Below, one piece after another: positions 17,123-26,232 of a stretch of DNA of 64,000 bases. Position 1 is the stretch's first letter; each line of letters begins with the position of its first letter. The translations under genes were made by a program, and so were the position numbers. The notes below the pieces were generated by a model, which made no database searches, was not told the origin of the DNA, and saw only the letters and a list, made by a program, of their open reading frames with translations. Location: the NCBI RefSeq assembly GCF_011927765.1, contig NZ_JAATJG010000004.1, positions 211,405 through 275,404 of the forward strand, read 5' to 3'. The stretch is from Wenyingzhuangia aestuarii (lineage in GTDB: Bacteria > Bacteroidota > Bacteroidia > Flavobacteriales > Flavobacteriaceae).

Positions 17123-18567
17123 ACAAGTATTTAGTTGTAAATCAACCTGAAAAATGGCGTTTTTTAGTTGATAATATTACAGTTATTTCTTCACAAGATT
17201 ACCTTACAAATCCTACTTACTCTTTACTAAAAAAAGGGAGGATTTTTAATTTATGTAAAGACTATAGTTACCAATCTAAAGGTTACTATGTTTCTTTATT
17301 AGCCGAAGCAAGAGGACATCGTGTTTCTCCTACCGTAAAAAACTTGGTAGATTTAGACAAACTAGAATTGGTTAAAATTGTATCCGATGAGTTTGATGAA
17401 ATTATTCAACAAAGTTTAAAATCTATCAAATCTCAGAACTTTACTTTAAGTATTTATTTTGGACAAAACGTAGCTCAAAAATACAAAGAATTGAGTGCCT
17501 TGTTTTACAAACACTTTCAAATACCATTTTTAAGAATCACTTTTAATTTTGATTACAAATGGCAAGTACAAAGTATTAAAGCTATTACCGAAGCCGAAAT
17601 ACCAACTGCACACATAGAATTGGCTCAAGAGTTTGCTAGTCAGTATTTTTCTAAAAAAAGATACGATCAGCCCAAACAAATTAAGTACGATTTTGATTTA
17701 GCTATTTTGGTCAACAAAAACGATCCTGCTCCTCCTAGCAATGCCAAAGCCATCAAAAAGTTTATAGAAATTGCAGAAAAGCTAAAGATTTATGCAGAAA
17801 TTATAGAACCTAAAGATTTGTCTAGATTAACTTCTTTTGATGCTTTATTTATTAGACAAAGTACAGAAGTAAATAATGAGGCTTATACTTTTGCCCGCAA
17901 AGCACAGCAACAAGATATTGCTATTGTAGATTATCCTGATGCTATTTTAAAATGTTGTAATAAAGTGTACATGGCAGAAGCTTTACAAAATGCAAACATC
18001 AACACTCCTAAAACCAAAATTATTCACGTAAATAATCAGGAAGAAGTGTTGCAAGAAATTGGTTTGCCTTGTGTGTTAAAAACACCAGATTCTACTTTTT
18101 CTTTTGGAGTTAAAAAAGCCAAAACAGAAGAAGAGTACAAGGAACTTACAAGCAGTATGCTCAAAGAGTCTGATTTAATTATTGCACAAGAATTCTGCCC
18201 ATCTAGTTACGATTGGAGAATTGGTGTTATAGACGGAAAAGTATTTTATGCATGTAAATATTTTATGGCCAAAGATCACTGGCAAATTTACAACTGGAAT
18301 GCCAAAAAGAAAAAAGAACAAGATGGAGCATCGGATTGTTTTCCTATAGAAAAAGTTCCTAAAAAAGTAATCAACATTGCCTTAAAGTCTGCTAAAATTA
18401 TGGGCTTAGGATTGTATGGTATTGATATTAAAATTGTGAACAATCAACCTATGGTGATTGAAATTAACGACAACCCAAACATTGATGTAGGTGTGGAAGA
18501 TGAATACTATGGAGATTTAATTTACACCACAATATTAGAAGCATTTAAAACTAGAGTTTTATCTTAA
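17119..18567 (+). CDS. RimK-like ATP-grasp amide ligase
   Basis: This 482-aa protein joins an N-terminal domain (about 1-190, found before RimK-type ATP-grasp modules) to an ATP-grasp ligase that makes amide bonds between a carboxylate and an amine via acyl-phosphate. The C-terminal part shows GLPCVLKTPDSTFSFGVKKA near residue 315, the DWRIGVIDGK block, and the metal-binding EINDNPNIDVG near residue 448. It is far longer than E. coli RimK (about 300 aa), so ribosomal S6 glutamylation is unlikely. It is the first of three packed genes, 1 nt before the GCS2 gene, suggesting a joint pathway. Substrates are unknown. Confidence 0.85.
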   Translation: MNKYLVVNQPEKWRFLVDNITVISSQDYLTNPTYSLLKKGRIFNLCKDYSYQSKGYYVSLLAEARGHRVSPTVKNLVDLDKLELVKIVSDEFDEIIQQSLKSIKSQNFTLSIYFGQNVAQKYKELSALFYKHFQIPFLRITFNFDYKWQVQSIKAITEAEIPTAHIELAQEFASQYFSKKRYDQPKQIKYDFDLAILVNKNDPAPPSNAKAIKKFIEIAEKLKIYAEIIEPKDLSRLTSFDALFIRQSTEVNNEAYTFARKAQQQDIAIVDYPDAILKCCNKVYMAEALQNANINTPKTKIIHVNNQEEVLQEIGLPCVLKTPDSTFSFGVKKAKTEEEYKELTSSMLKESDLIIAQEFCPSSYDWRIGVIDGKVFYACKYFMAKDHWQIYNWNAKKKKEQDGASDCFPIEKVPKKVINIALKSAKIMGLGLYGIDIKIVNNQPMVIEINDNPNIDVGVEDEYYGDLIYTTILEAFKTRVLS

Positions 18568-18568
18568 G

Positions 18569-19795
18569 ATGAAAACAAAATATAAATTATTTGAAGTTTA
18601 CGGAATTGAACTTGAATACATGTTAGTTCACAATTCCACTTTTAAAGTACAACCAAAAGTAGCCAATTTATTAACGGCTAAAAACGGAACTTTAATTGAT
18701 GATATAGACAACGGAACCATTGGTTGGAGTAATGAGTTGGTTGCCCACGTGGTAGAAATTAAAACACAAAACCCTGTGAATAACTTAACAGGGTTAGATG
18801 TTCATTTTCATCAAAACATTATTGAGATTAACAACTTGCTAGCACAAACTAACAGCAAATTATTAGGAACTGCATGTCATCCGTTAATGAATCCTTTTAC
18901 CGAAACCAAACTTTGGGAACACGGTTCTAACGAAATTTACGAACTATACAATACTATTTTTGATTGCAAAGGACATGGATGGAGCAACCTACAAAGCATG
19001 CACATTAACCTTCCTTTTGCAAACAATGAGGAGTTTGAAAAACTGCATGCAGCTATTCGTATTTTGTTGCCTATATTACCTGGTTTATGTGCTAGCTCTC
19101 CAATACTAGATGGAAAACTTACAGGATACAAAGACAGCCGTTTGGAAAGTTATAAATACAATCAAAAAGAAATTCCTATAATAGCGGGTAGCGTAATTCC
19201 AGAACAGGTTTTTAGTAGGAATGATTATGAGACTATTATTTTTGAACCTATCAAAAAAGCCATAGAACCTTTTGACAAAGAAAAGGTCTTAGATCATTAT
19301 TTTGTAAACTCTAGAGGTGCCATTGCTAGATTTGATAGAAATGCCATCGAAATTAGAGTTATGGATATTCAAGAATGTCCAAAAGCAGATATTTCTATTG
19401 CTATTTTAGTAACCGAAGTTTTAAAAACGTTGGTCTATCATCCTTTTACGTCTTTAACTTCCCAAAAAAACTGGAACGAAACAGCATTAGCAGTTATTTT
19501 AAACAACACCATCAAACAAGGAGAAAACTACAGGGTTACCAATGTAGATTATGCTAAAGAATTAGGAGTTCTAACTACAGAAAATGTGCAAACAATTTGG
19601 AAACATTTGTACCAAACCGTAGTAGCAAACATTCCTGAAACGTACAAACTTACAATTGAATTTATTTTAGAAAAAGGAACGCTATCTACACGTATAGAAA
19701 AAGCTTTAGAAAATAATTTTTCAGAAAAAAATATTCAGAAAGTGTACACAAAACTAGCAGACTGTTTGCAACAAAACATTTTATTCGACACTTAA
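18569..19795 (+). CDS. GCS2-type carboxylate-amine ligase
   Basis: This 408-aa protein belongs to the glutamate-cysteine-ligase-2-like superfamily (glutamine synthetase fold), which activates a gamma- or alpha-carboxylate with ATP. Visible motifs are the N-terminal metal-binding GIELEYMLVH, HVVEIKTQNP near residue 70, HGWSNLQSMHINLPF near 133, and RFDRNAIEIRVMDIQECP near 253 with acidic and Arg residues. True glutathione synthesis is not implied: a normal GSH synthetase is absent from the locus. It is flanked by the RimK-like ligase (1 nt) and the amidohydrolase (3 nt), fitting a dedicated amide-metabolite route. Confidence 0.85.
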   Translation: MKTKYKLFEVYGIELEYMLVHNSTFKVQPKVANLLTAKNGTLIDDIDNGTIGWSNELVAHVVEIKTQNPVNNLTGLDVHFHQNIIEINNLLAQTNSKLLGTACHPLMNPFTETKLWEHGSNEIYELYNTIFDCKGHGWSNLQSMHINLPFANNEEFEKLHAAIRILLPILPGLCASSPILDGKLTGYKDSRLESYKYNQKEIPIIAGSVIPEQVFSRNDYETIIFEPIKKAIEPFDKEKVLDHYFVNSRGAIARFDRNAIEIRVMDIQECPKADISIAILVTEVLKTLVYHPFTSLTSQKNWNETALAVILNNTIKQGENYRVTNVDYAKELGVLTTENVQTIWKHLYQTVVANIPETYKLTIEFILEKGTLSTRIEKALENNFSEKNIQKVYTKLADCLQQNILFDT

Positions 19796-19798
19796 AAC

Positions 19799-20518
19799 AT
19801 GAAGCTACTTTTAACTTGCGAACACGGAGGAAACAACATTCCTTTAGCCTACGATGCTCTTTTTCAGGGTCAAGAATTAGTTTTACACACCCATAGAGGA
19901 TATGACAAAGGTGCCTTAGATTTATTTAAATACCTAAGGCCTTTAGCCGTATTTCATAAAAGTAATGAAGTTAGTAGATTGTTGATTGAATTGAATAGAT
20001 CTTTACATCATTCTATGTTGTTTTCTGAGTTTACAAAAACCTTAAATAAAAAGGAAAAACAACTTTTAATTCAGCAATATTACCATATTTATAGAAGTAA
20101 AATTACCCAACAAATAGAAAGTCTGTTGCACAGTCATCAATGTATCTTTCATTTATCGGTACATAGTTTTACTCCTGTTCTTAATGGTGTTACTAGAAAG
20201 TGTGATATTGGTTTGTTATACGATCCTTCATCACCTAATGAGAAAAAAATTGCCTACTTATTAAAAGCGGAATTAAAAAAAAGAGCTCCTGAATTAAATA
20301 TTCGGTTTAATTATCCATACAAAGGTGTAAGTGATGGATTTACCAAAACACTTAGAAAACAATTCCCTAAAAACTATGTAGGTATAGAGATTGAAGTGAA
20401 CCAAAAATTTTCGTTTCAAAACAAAATAAATGAAGATTTAAAAAAGGTAATTTACAAATCCCTCAAGCTAATTATAGAACAGCAAACAAATATTGAAAAC
20501 AATAAATATCGGTTTTAA
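19799..20518 (+). CDS. N-formylglutamate amidohydrolase-like (HutG/NFGA family) hydrolase
   Basis: This 239-aa zinc-type hydrolase family cleaves the N-acyl group from N-formylglutamate in histidine breakdown, but no hut gene is nearby. Motifs include LLTCEHGGNNIP at the N-terminus, HRGYDKGALDLF near residue 33, HLSVHSFTPVLNG near 117, CDIGLLYDP, and GIEIEVNQ near the C-terminus. Placed after two amide ligases, it more likely removes or edits a glutamyl or acyl group of their product. The gene is followed by a terminator, ending the operon. Confidence 0.82.
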   Translation: MKLLLTCEHGGNNIPLAYDALFQGQELVLHTHRGYDKGALDLFKYLRPLAVFHKSNEVSRLLIELNRSLHHSMLFSEFTKTLNKKEKQLLIQQYYHIYRSKITQQIESLLHSHQCIFHLSVHSFTPVLNGVTRKCDIGLLYDPSSPNEKKIAYLLKAELKKRAPELNIRFNYPYKGVSDGFTKTLRKQFPKNYVGIEIEVNQKFSFQNKINEDLKKVIYKSLKLIIEQQTNIENNKYRF

Positions 20519-20523
20519 CACAT

Positions 20524-20554
20524 AAGATGAAATCTAAAAAGTTTCATCTTTTTT
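20524..20554 (+). terminator. Intrinsic terminator after the amidoligase operon
   Basis: Arms AAGATGAAA (20524-20532) and TTTCATCTT (20542-20550) form a 9-bp stem with a 9-nt loop, followed by four T. It closes the three-gene operon. Confidence 0.75.
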
Positions 20555-20595
20555 AGTTTCACAAGAATCGGATTTTAGATATTAAAAAGGAAACC

Positions 20596-20603
20596 TACCT
20601 TTG
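20596..20603 (+). promoter_or_regulatory. -7 promoter box for the AraC-MGMT gene
   Basis: TACCTTTG is a perfect TAnnTTTG match 16 nt upstream of the chosen ATG. No clear TTG lies at the expected upstream spacing. Confidence 0.5.
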
Positions 20604-20619
20604 TAGTACATTGCTCAAT

Positions 20620-21471
20620 ATGGAACAAACACACTATACAACTATTGCCAAGGCTATTGCTTTTTTACAAAAAAATGCAACACAGCAACCTCAGCTAGAA
20701 GATTTGGCTAAAGCAATGCATGTAAGTCCATTCCATTTGCAAAAAATATTTACAGAGTGGGCTGGCGTTAGTCCTAAAAAGTTTTTACAATACATTAGTA
20801 TACAACACGCAAAAGAGTTGTTAAACAAACCCGAATACAATTTATTTAACACTACTCACCAACTTGGTTTATCTAGCACTAGTAGATTACATGATTTGTT
20901 TGTGAATATTGAAGGAATGACTCCTGGTGAGTATAAAAACAACGGACAAACTTTAACTATTTACTACTACCACTACCCTAGTCTTTTTGGAACGGTGCTT
21001 ATTGCCAATACCCATAAAGGTATTTGTCATATTTCTTTTGTTGATGATTCTTTTGTTGATGATATAGAAACTGAAATCATCCATTTAAAAAATAGGTTAA
21101 GTAATGCTACTTATATACATCAAGAACATCCCTTACAAATTAAAGCTTTAACCACCTTTAACACTTTAGAAAAACAAGATCAACCTTTACCCTTACATAT
21201 TAAAGGAACTCCTTTTCAATTAAAAGTATGGGAAGCTTTATTAACTATTCCTACAGGAAAATTAAGTACTTACGGAGCTATTGCCAATAACATAGAACAA
21301 CCCAAAGCATCAAGAGCTGTAGGAACTGCTATTGGTAACAATCCCATTGCTTTTTTAATCCCTTGCCATAGGGTAATTAGAGCTACAGGAATTATTGGAA
21401 ACTATATGTGGGGAACCGTTCGTAAAAAAGCCATTATTGGGTGGGAATCTGCAAAAACAGATACTGAATAA
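20620..21471 (+). CDS. AraC-type regulator fused to O6-methylguanine-DNA methyltransferase (short Ada)
   Basis: The 283-aa protein has an AraC helix-turn-helix domain (about 10-105: FHLQKIFTEWAGVSPKKF) and a C-terminal MGMT domain whose suicide cysteine is in IPCHRVIRATG near residue 248. It repairs O6-methylguanine by transferring the methyl group to this Cys. The N-terminal zinc domain of E. coli Ada, with the methylphosphotriester-sensing Cys38, is absent, so induction must differ. Residues 139-148 contain a duplicated SFVDD encoded by a perfect 15-nt tandem repeat. ATG 20620 is preferred to TTG 20611. It overlaps alkB by 1 nt. Confidence 0.9.
   Translation: MEQTHYTTIAKAIAFLQKNATQQPQLEDLAKAMHVSPFHLQKIFTEWAGVSPKKFLQYISIQHAKELLNKPEYNLFNTTHQLGLSSTSRLHDLFVNIEGMTPGEYKNNGQTLTIYYYHYPSLFGTVLIANTHKGICHISFVDDSFVDDIETEIIHLKNRLSNATYIHQEHPLQIKALTTFNTLEKQDQPLPLHIKGTPFQLKVWEALLTIPTGKLSTYGAIANNIEQPKASRAVGTAIGNNPIAFLIPCHRVIRATGIIGNYMWGTVRKKAIIGWESAKTDTE
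21034..21063 (+). repeat. Perfect 15-nt tandem duplication in the AraC-MGMT gene
   Basis: TCTTTTGTTGATGAT occurs at 21034-21048 and again at 21049-21063, in frame, encoding SFVDD twice. It lies between the AraC and catalytic domains, in the N-terminal part of the MGMT module, and looks like recent slippage. Confidence 0.9.
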
Positions 21472-22085
21472 TGGATTTATTTAACAACACCCCAACCAAC
21501 CTATTACCTTTTGATGGTGAAGTTTATTACTATCCAAACGTGATAAGCTTAGCTAACGCTCAAAAATACTATCAATTGTTGGTTAGCACTATAGATTGGA
21601 AAAACGATGAAGCCAACCTATTTGGAAAACGCATTGTTACCCAACGAAAAGTAGCATTGTATGGCGATTCTAATTTTTTATACGGATATTCTAATTCCAT
21701 AAAACAAGCTTTACCTTGGACTACAGAACTCATCAATCTAAAAAAAATTGCCGAAGAAAAATGTAATATTACTTTTAATGCTTGTTTGTTAAACCTATAC
21801 CATAACGGTAACGTAGCTATGGGATGGCATTCTGATGATGAAAAAGCTTTAGGCAACCAACCCGTAATAGCTTCTATTAGTTTTGGAGCGGATAGAAAAT
21901 TTTCTTTTAAACACAAAACTACCAAACAAACCGTTTCTATAGTTTTAGAAAAAGGAAGTTTGTTAATTATGAAAGGAGATACGCAAACAAATTGGCTACA
22001 CAAACTACCTCCTACTACTTTAGTTAAATCTCCTAGAATTAATTTAACCTTTAGAAACATAAACCACTCGTTAACAAATAATTGA
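21471..22085 (+). CDS. alkB: AlkB-like 2-oxoglutarate/Fe(II) DNA-repair dioxygenase
   Basis: AlkB removes methyl groups from 1-methyladenine and 3-methylcytosine by oxidation. The 204-aa protein shows the HxD iron ligands in GWHSDDEKALG near residue 122, the distal His in NWLHKLPPT near 181, and the 2-oxoglutarate-binding Arg pair in SPRINLTFRNI. Its ATG overlaps the stop of the AraC-MGMT gene (TAATG), so two alkylation-repair activities are made together. The layout is closest to the ALKBH2/3-type short AlkB proteins. Confidence 0.92.
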   Translation: MDLFNNTPTNLLPFDGEVYYYPNVISLANAQKYYQLLVSTIDWKNDEANLFGKRIVTQRKVALYGDSNFLYGYSNSIKQALPWTTELINLKKIAEEKCNITFNACLLNLYHNGNVAMGWHSDDEKALGNQPVIASISFGADRKFSFKHKTTKQTVSIVLEKGSLLIMKGDTQTNWLHKLPPTTLVKSPRINLTFRNINHSLTNN

Positions 22086-22133
22086 TACTCTATCACAAAC
22101 CATATTTTTCTTTCTAAAAAACATATGAGTCAA

Positions 22134-22161
22134 TTGTTAATATTAAATATGTATATTATTG
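22134..22161 (+). promoter_or_regulatory. Candidate promoter for the small secreted protein
   Basis: TTG at 22134-22136 and TATTATTG at 22154-22161 are 17 nt apart, one mismatch from the flavobacterial -7 consensus. The start codon follows 24 nt downstream. Confidence 0.4.
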
Positions 22162-22185
22162 CTTCTAAATTAAAAACATATACAA

Positions 22186-22485
22186 ATGAAAAAACTAGTA
22201 TTTATTTTTGCATTATTCTTAGCGCTAGCAGTTAATGCACAAGAAAAAAAATCTTACAAAGGAGCTTTAGAACATGCGGGATTAACTCCAATTGAGATGA
22301 CCAAAGCTATGGAAATTCAAAAAGAAAAAGTTGCGGCTTTTAAAGAATTAAAATCAAGTGATTTAGATGCCGAAGCTCAAAAAGCTAAAAAGAAAGAAAT
22401 TAATAAAGCTGCCAATAAAAAATTAAGAACTCTTATTGGACCAGAAAAAACAAAAGCAATTCAACAATACTGGAAAAAGAAATAA
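22186..22485 (+). CDS. Small secreted helical protein of unknown function
   Basis: The 99-aa product begins with a signal peptide (MKKLVFIFALFLALAVNAQ) that should be cleaved near residue 19. The rest is Lys- and Ala-rich and helical with no Cys, so it is probably periplasmic. The layout (short helices, LTPIEMTKAMEIQKEK, RTLIGPEKTKAIQQYWKKK) recalls Spy/LTXXQ-type periplasmic chaperones in size and character, but I see no decisive motif. It has its own terminator, indicating a stand-alone transcript. Confidence 0.75.
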   Translation: MKKLVFIFALFLALAVNAQEKKSYKGALEHAGLTPIEMTKAMEIQKEKVAAFKELKSSDLDAEAQKAKKKEINKAANKKLRTLIGPEKTKAIQQYWKKK

Positions 22486-22505
22486 GCAATACTATTGCTA
22501 ACCTT

Positions 22506-22539
22506 AAAAGGAGAAACCTATTTGGTTTCTCCTTTTTTT
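22506..22539 (+). terminator. Strong intrinsic terminator
   Basis: A perfect 13-bp stem (AAAAGGAGAAACC at 22506-22518 with GGTTTCTCCTTTT at 22524-22536) has a 5-nt loop and continues into a T run. It ends the small secreted-protein transcript before uvrA. Confidence 0.92.
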
Positions 22540-22635
22540 ATTTCTTATTTAAAATTTATATTCTTAAGCAGAATAACCCTGTCATTCTTAAAATCCTAGC
22601 AAAAAATAGTAACTTCGTGTTTTTCTAAAAAACAC

Positions 22636-25455
22636 ATGGCAACCAACGAATTTATAGAAGTATTAGGAGCTAGAGCCCACAATCTTAAGAATATTGATGT
22701 TAAAATTCCACGAGACAAACTTGTAGTAATTACAGGTTTAAGTGGTAGTGGAAAATCATCTTTAGCTTTTGACACTATTTATGCAGAAGGACAAAGACGT
22801 TATATTGAAACGTTTTCTGCCTATGCTCGTCAGTTTTTAGGAGGTTTAGAAAGACCAGATGTTGATAAAATTGATGGACTATCTCCCGTAATTGCCATAG
22901 AACAAAAAACCACCAATAAAAGTCCACGCTCTACGGTAGGAACCATTACCGAAATTTACGACTTTTTACGTTTGTTATATGCCCGTGTTGCCGATGCGTA
23001 TTCTTACAACACCAACGAAAAAATGGTAAGTTATTCTGATGAGCAAATCAAAGAATTAATTTTACAAGATTTTGATGGTGAAAAAACATTGGTATTAGCT
23101 CCAGTAGTAAAATCCAGAAAAGGACATTACCGTGAATTGTTTGAGCAAATTGCCAAACAAGGCTTTACCAAAGTACGTGTAGATGGTGTTATTATAGAGA
23201 TTACCAAAGGCATGAAGGTAGACCGATACAAAACTCACGATATTGAAATTGTGATTGACAGATTGGTGATTAATGCTGAACAAGAAAAACGTTTAGAAGA
23301 AACCATAAAAACAGCCATGTATGCAGGAGAAGGTGTATTAATGGTAATGAAGTTTAACGAGAACAAACCTCGTTATTTTAGTAGAGCTTTAATGTGTCCT
23401 AGTTCAGGAATTTCTTATCCTTTGCCAGAACCCAACTCATTTTCGTTTAACTCTCCCAAAGGAGCTTGTCCTAAATGTAACGGAATTGGTCATGTAGCAG
23501 AAATTGAACTTAAAAAAGTAATTCCAGATAATTCTGTTTCCATTAGAGATGGTGGAATTATTCCTTTAGGACCACAAAAAAATACTTGGATTTTTAAACA
23601 ATTACAAAGCATTGCAGGTGCTTTTCAGTTTAGTTTAGATGATCCTATTTCTAAAATTCCCGAAGAAGCTTTACAAGTAATTCTTAATGGTGGTAAAGAA
23701 ACCATCAACGTAAATGCAAAAGCTGCGGGAGTTACCAAAACCTATCAAATAGATTTTGAAGGAATTGTTTCTTTTATAGAAAATCAACATCAAAACACAG
23801 ATTCTAAAAGTATTCAACGTTGGGCAAAAGATTTTATGAACGATGTTGTTTGTAGTGATTGTCACGGAAGTCGTTTGCGTAAAGAATCTTTATATTTTAA
23901 AATTGACGGATACGATTTAGGAAACATTACTGCTATGGATATTAGCGAATTGGCTGCTTGGTTTGCTACCATAGATGATAAATTAAGTAGCAAACAAAAA
24001 GCAATCGGTTCAGAAATTACCAAAGAAATAAAAACTAGAATTCAGTTTTTATTAGATGTTGGTTTGGATTATTTAAGTTTAAACAGAACCTCTAAATCTT
24101 TATCTGGTGGAGAAGCACAACGTATTCGTTTGGCTACACAAATTGGATCTCAGTTAGTAGGTGTTTTATATATTTTAGACGAACCTAGTATTGGTTTACA
24201 TCAGCGTGATAACGAGAAATTAATATATTCTTTAGAACAATTAAGAGATGTAGGAAACTCTGTTTTGGTAGTAGAACACGACAAAGACATTATGGAACGT
24301 GCCGATCATGTTATAGACATTGGTCCGGGTGCAGGAGTGCATGGTGGACAAATTGTAAGTGAAGGTTCTTATCAATTATTCTCTAAAGTAGAAACCTTAA
24401 CTGCCGATTATTTAACTGGAAGAAAAGAAATTTCAGTTCCTAAAAAGCGTAGAGAAGGAAACGGAAAAGAATTGGTTTTAAAAGGAGCTACGGGTAACAA
24501 TTTAAAAAACGTAACCGCTCATTTTCCTTTAGGTAAACTAGTTTGTGTAACCGGAGTTTCGGGTAGTGGAAAATCTACATTGGTAAACGGAACCTTGTAC
24601 CCTATTCTAAACGCACATATATATAATGGAGTAAAAAAACCTCAACCTTATAAAAGCATAGAAGGTTTAGAGCATGTTGATAAAATTATCGATATAGATC
24701 AATCTCCTATTGGACGTACTCCCCGTTCTAACCCAGCAACCTACACCAAAACTTTTGATGAAATTAGAAGTTTATTTGCCAAAACAACCGAAGCTATGAT
24801 TCGTGGTTACAAACCAGGTCGTTTTTCTTTTAATGTAAAAGGAGGTAGATGTGAAACTTGTGAAGGTGGTGGAATGCGAGTGATAGAAATGAACTTTTTA
24901 CCCGATGTTCATGTAGAATGTGAAACCTGTCAAGGAAAACGTTTTAATAGAGAAACTTTAGAAATTCGTTATAAAGGAAAATCTATATCTGATGTTTTAG
25001 AAATGACCATCGATCAGGCAGTTGACTTTTTTGATCAGATTCCTAAAATTCACAGAAAAATTAAAACCATCAAAGAAGTTGGTTTAGGTTACATCACTTT
25101 AGGGCAACAATCAACTACATTATCTGGTGGAGAAGCGCAAAGAATTAAACTAGCGGCCGAACTATCTAAAAGAGACACCGGAAACACTTTTTATATTTTA
25201 GACGAACCTACTACAGGATTGCATTTTGAAGATATTAGAGTTTTAATGAATGTAATTCAGAAATTGGTAGACAAAGGAAACTCTGTATTAGTAATTGAAC
25301 ACAATATGGATGTAATTAAATTGGCCGATCATATTATAGATATAGGACCCGAAGGTGGAAAAGGTGGAGGAACAATTGTTTGCCAAGGAACTCCAGAACA
25401 AGTAGCTAAAAACAAAAAAAGTTATACCGCTCAATTCTTAAAAAAAGAACTTTAA
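22636..25455 (+). CDS. uvrA: UvrABC excinuclease subunit A
   Basis: UvrA scans DNA for bulky lesions and loads UvrB. The 939-aa protein has two ABC ATPase modules: Walker [15 protein letters not shown] near residue 34 and [13 protein letters not shown] near 640, and two [15 protein letters not shown] signatures. The C-terminal zinc module is complete ([10 protein letters not shown] ... [10 protein letters not shown]). The N-terminal zinc site reads CPSSG at residues 254-258, with Ser replacing the second Cys of the usual CPxCG, followed by an intact [10 protein letters not shown] pair. A -7-like TAACTTCG lies at 22610-22617. Confidence 0.97.
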   Translation: MATNEFIEVLGARAHNLKNIDVKIPRDKLVVITGLSGSGKSSLAFDTIYAEGQRRYIETFSAYARQFLGGLERPDVDKIDGLSPVIAIEQKTTNKSPRSTVGTITEIYDFLRLLYARVADAYSYNTNEKMVSYSDEQIKELILQDFDGEKTLVLAPVVKSRKGHYRELFEQIAKQGFTKVRVDGVIIEITKGMKVDRYKTHDIEIVIDRLVINAEQEKRLEETIKTAMYAGEGVLMVMKFNENKPRYFSRALMCPSSGISYPLPEPNSFSFNSPKGACPKCNGIGHVAEIELKKVIPDNSVSIRDGGIIPLGPQKNTWIFKQLQSIAGAFQFSLDDPISKIPEEALQVILNGGKETINVNAKAAGVTKTYQIDFEGIVSFIENQHQNTDSKSIQRWAKDFMNDVVCSDCHGSRLRKESLYFKIDGYDLGNITAMDISELAAWFATIDDKLSSKQKAIGSEITKEIKTRIQFLLDVGLDYLSLNRTSKSLSGGEAQRIRLATQIGSQLVGVLYILDEPSIGLHQRDNEKLIYSLEQLRDVGNSVLVVEHDKDIMERADHVIDIGPGAGVHGGQIVSEGSYQLFSKVETLTADYLTGRKEISVPKKRREGNGKELVLKGATGNNLKNVTAHFPLGKLVCVTGVSGSGKSTLVNGTLYPILNAHIYNGVKKPQPYKSIEGLEHVDKIIDIDQSPIGRTPRSNPATYTKTFDEIRSLFAKTTEAMIRGYKPGRFSFNVKGGRCETCEGGGMRVIEMNFLPDVHVECETCQGKRFNRETLEIRYKGKSISDVLEMTIDQAVDFFDQIPKIHRKIKTIKEVGLGYITLGQQSTTLSGGEAQRIKLAAELSKRDTGNTFYILDEPTTGLHFEDIRVLMNVIQKLVDKGNSVLVIEHNMDVIKLADHIIDIGPEGGKGGGTIVCQGTPEQVAKNKKSYTAQFLKKEL

Positions 25456-25462
25456 CTGTTAT

Positions 25463-25470
25463 TATTTTTG
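25463..25470 (+). promoter_or_regulatory. -7 promoter box for the LOG-family gene
   Basis: TATTTTTG matches TAnnTTTG and lies 7 nt after the uvrA stop, 37 nt before the next start. No upstream TTG at ideal spacing is visible. Confidence 0.4.
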
Positions 25471-25507
25471 TATCTTAACTTAGGTTAGTGTACTAAAACA
25501 ATATTAT

Positions 25508-26230
25508 ATGACAGAGAAAGAACGAATAGAAGAAGAAAAAATATACAGTAAGTTTGATCAGAAAAACTGGAACGAAATAAAAAGTAACGATTCTTGGGCA
25601 GTATTTAAAATTATGTCTGAAATGGTAAATGGTTTTGAAACCATGGCCAAAATAGGACCTTGTGTAAGTATTTTTGGATCTGCTAGAACCAAAAACAACG
25701 ACTCCAATTATATTCTTGCCGAAGAAATTGCTTACAAATTAACACAAAACGGTTTTGGAGTTATTACAGGTGGTGGTCCCGGAATTATGGAAGCGGGTAA
25801 CAAAGGAGCTCATAGAGGAAAAGGAGCATCGGTAGGATTAAACATAGATTTACCTTTTGAACAAAACAACAATCCTTGGATAGATAGAGACAAATGTGTA
25901 GATTTTGACTACTTTTTTGTACGCAAAGTAATGTTTGTAAAATATTCTCAAGGTTTTGTGGTAATGCCAGGTGGTTTTGGTACTTTGGATGAACTCTTTG
26001 AAGCCATTACTTTAATTCAAACCAAAAAAATTGGTCGTTTTCCAATTGTATTGGTAGGTAAACATTATTGGAGTGGTTTGTTAGATTGGATTAAAGAAAG
26101 ATTGATAGAAGAATACAAAACTGTAAGTCCTGAGGATTTAAATTTATTTAGATTGGTAGACACCGCAGATGAAGCTATTGAACATTTAAACAACTTTTAC
26201 AACAAGTATAAATTAAAACCCAACTTCTAG
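25508..26230 (+). CDS. LOG family (TIGR00730) nucleotide phosphoribohydrolase-like protein
   Basis: The 240-aa Rossmann-like protein carries both LOG motifs: GGGPGIMEAGNKGA near residue 97 and PGGFGTLDE near 156. LOG enzymes release a base from nucleoside 5'-monophosphates; characterised members make cytokinins or hydrolyse AMP, so the substrate here is open. Its stop lies 2 nt before the next gene's TTG start, so the membrane protein downstream is probably co-transcribed. Confidence 0.88.
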   Translation: MTEKERIEEEKIYSKFDQKNWNEIKSNDSWAVFKIMSEMVNGFETMAKIGPCVSIFGSARTKNNDSNYILAEEIAYKLTQNGFGVITGGGPGIMEAGNKGAHRGKGASVGLNIDLPFEQNNNPWIDRDKCVDFDYFFVRKVMFVKYSQGFVVMPGGFGTLDELFEAITLIQTKKIGRFPIVLVGKHYWSGLLDWIKERLIEEYKTVSPEDLNLFRLVDTADEAIEHLNNFYNKYKLKPNF

Positions 26231-26232
26231 CA

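Noticed and set aside
18745..18752. CCACGTGG palindrome as a possible parS site
   Set aside because: It lies inside the GCS2 coding sequence, far from parB, and its flanks do not match the extended parS palindrome.
21572..22096. 174-aa open frame antisense to alkB
   Set aside because: It overlaps a well-supported gene, its translation lacks any family pattern, and its AT-rich composition explains the open frame.
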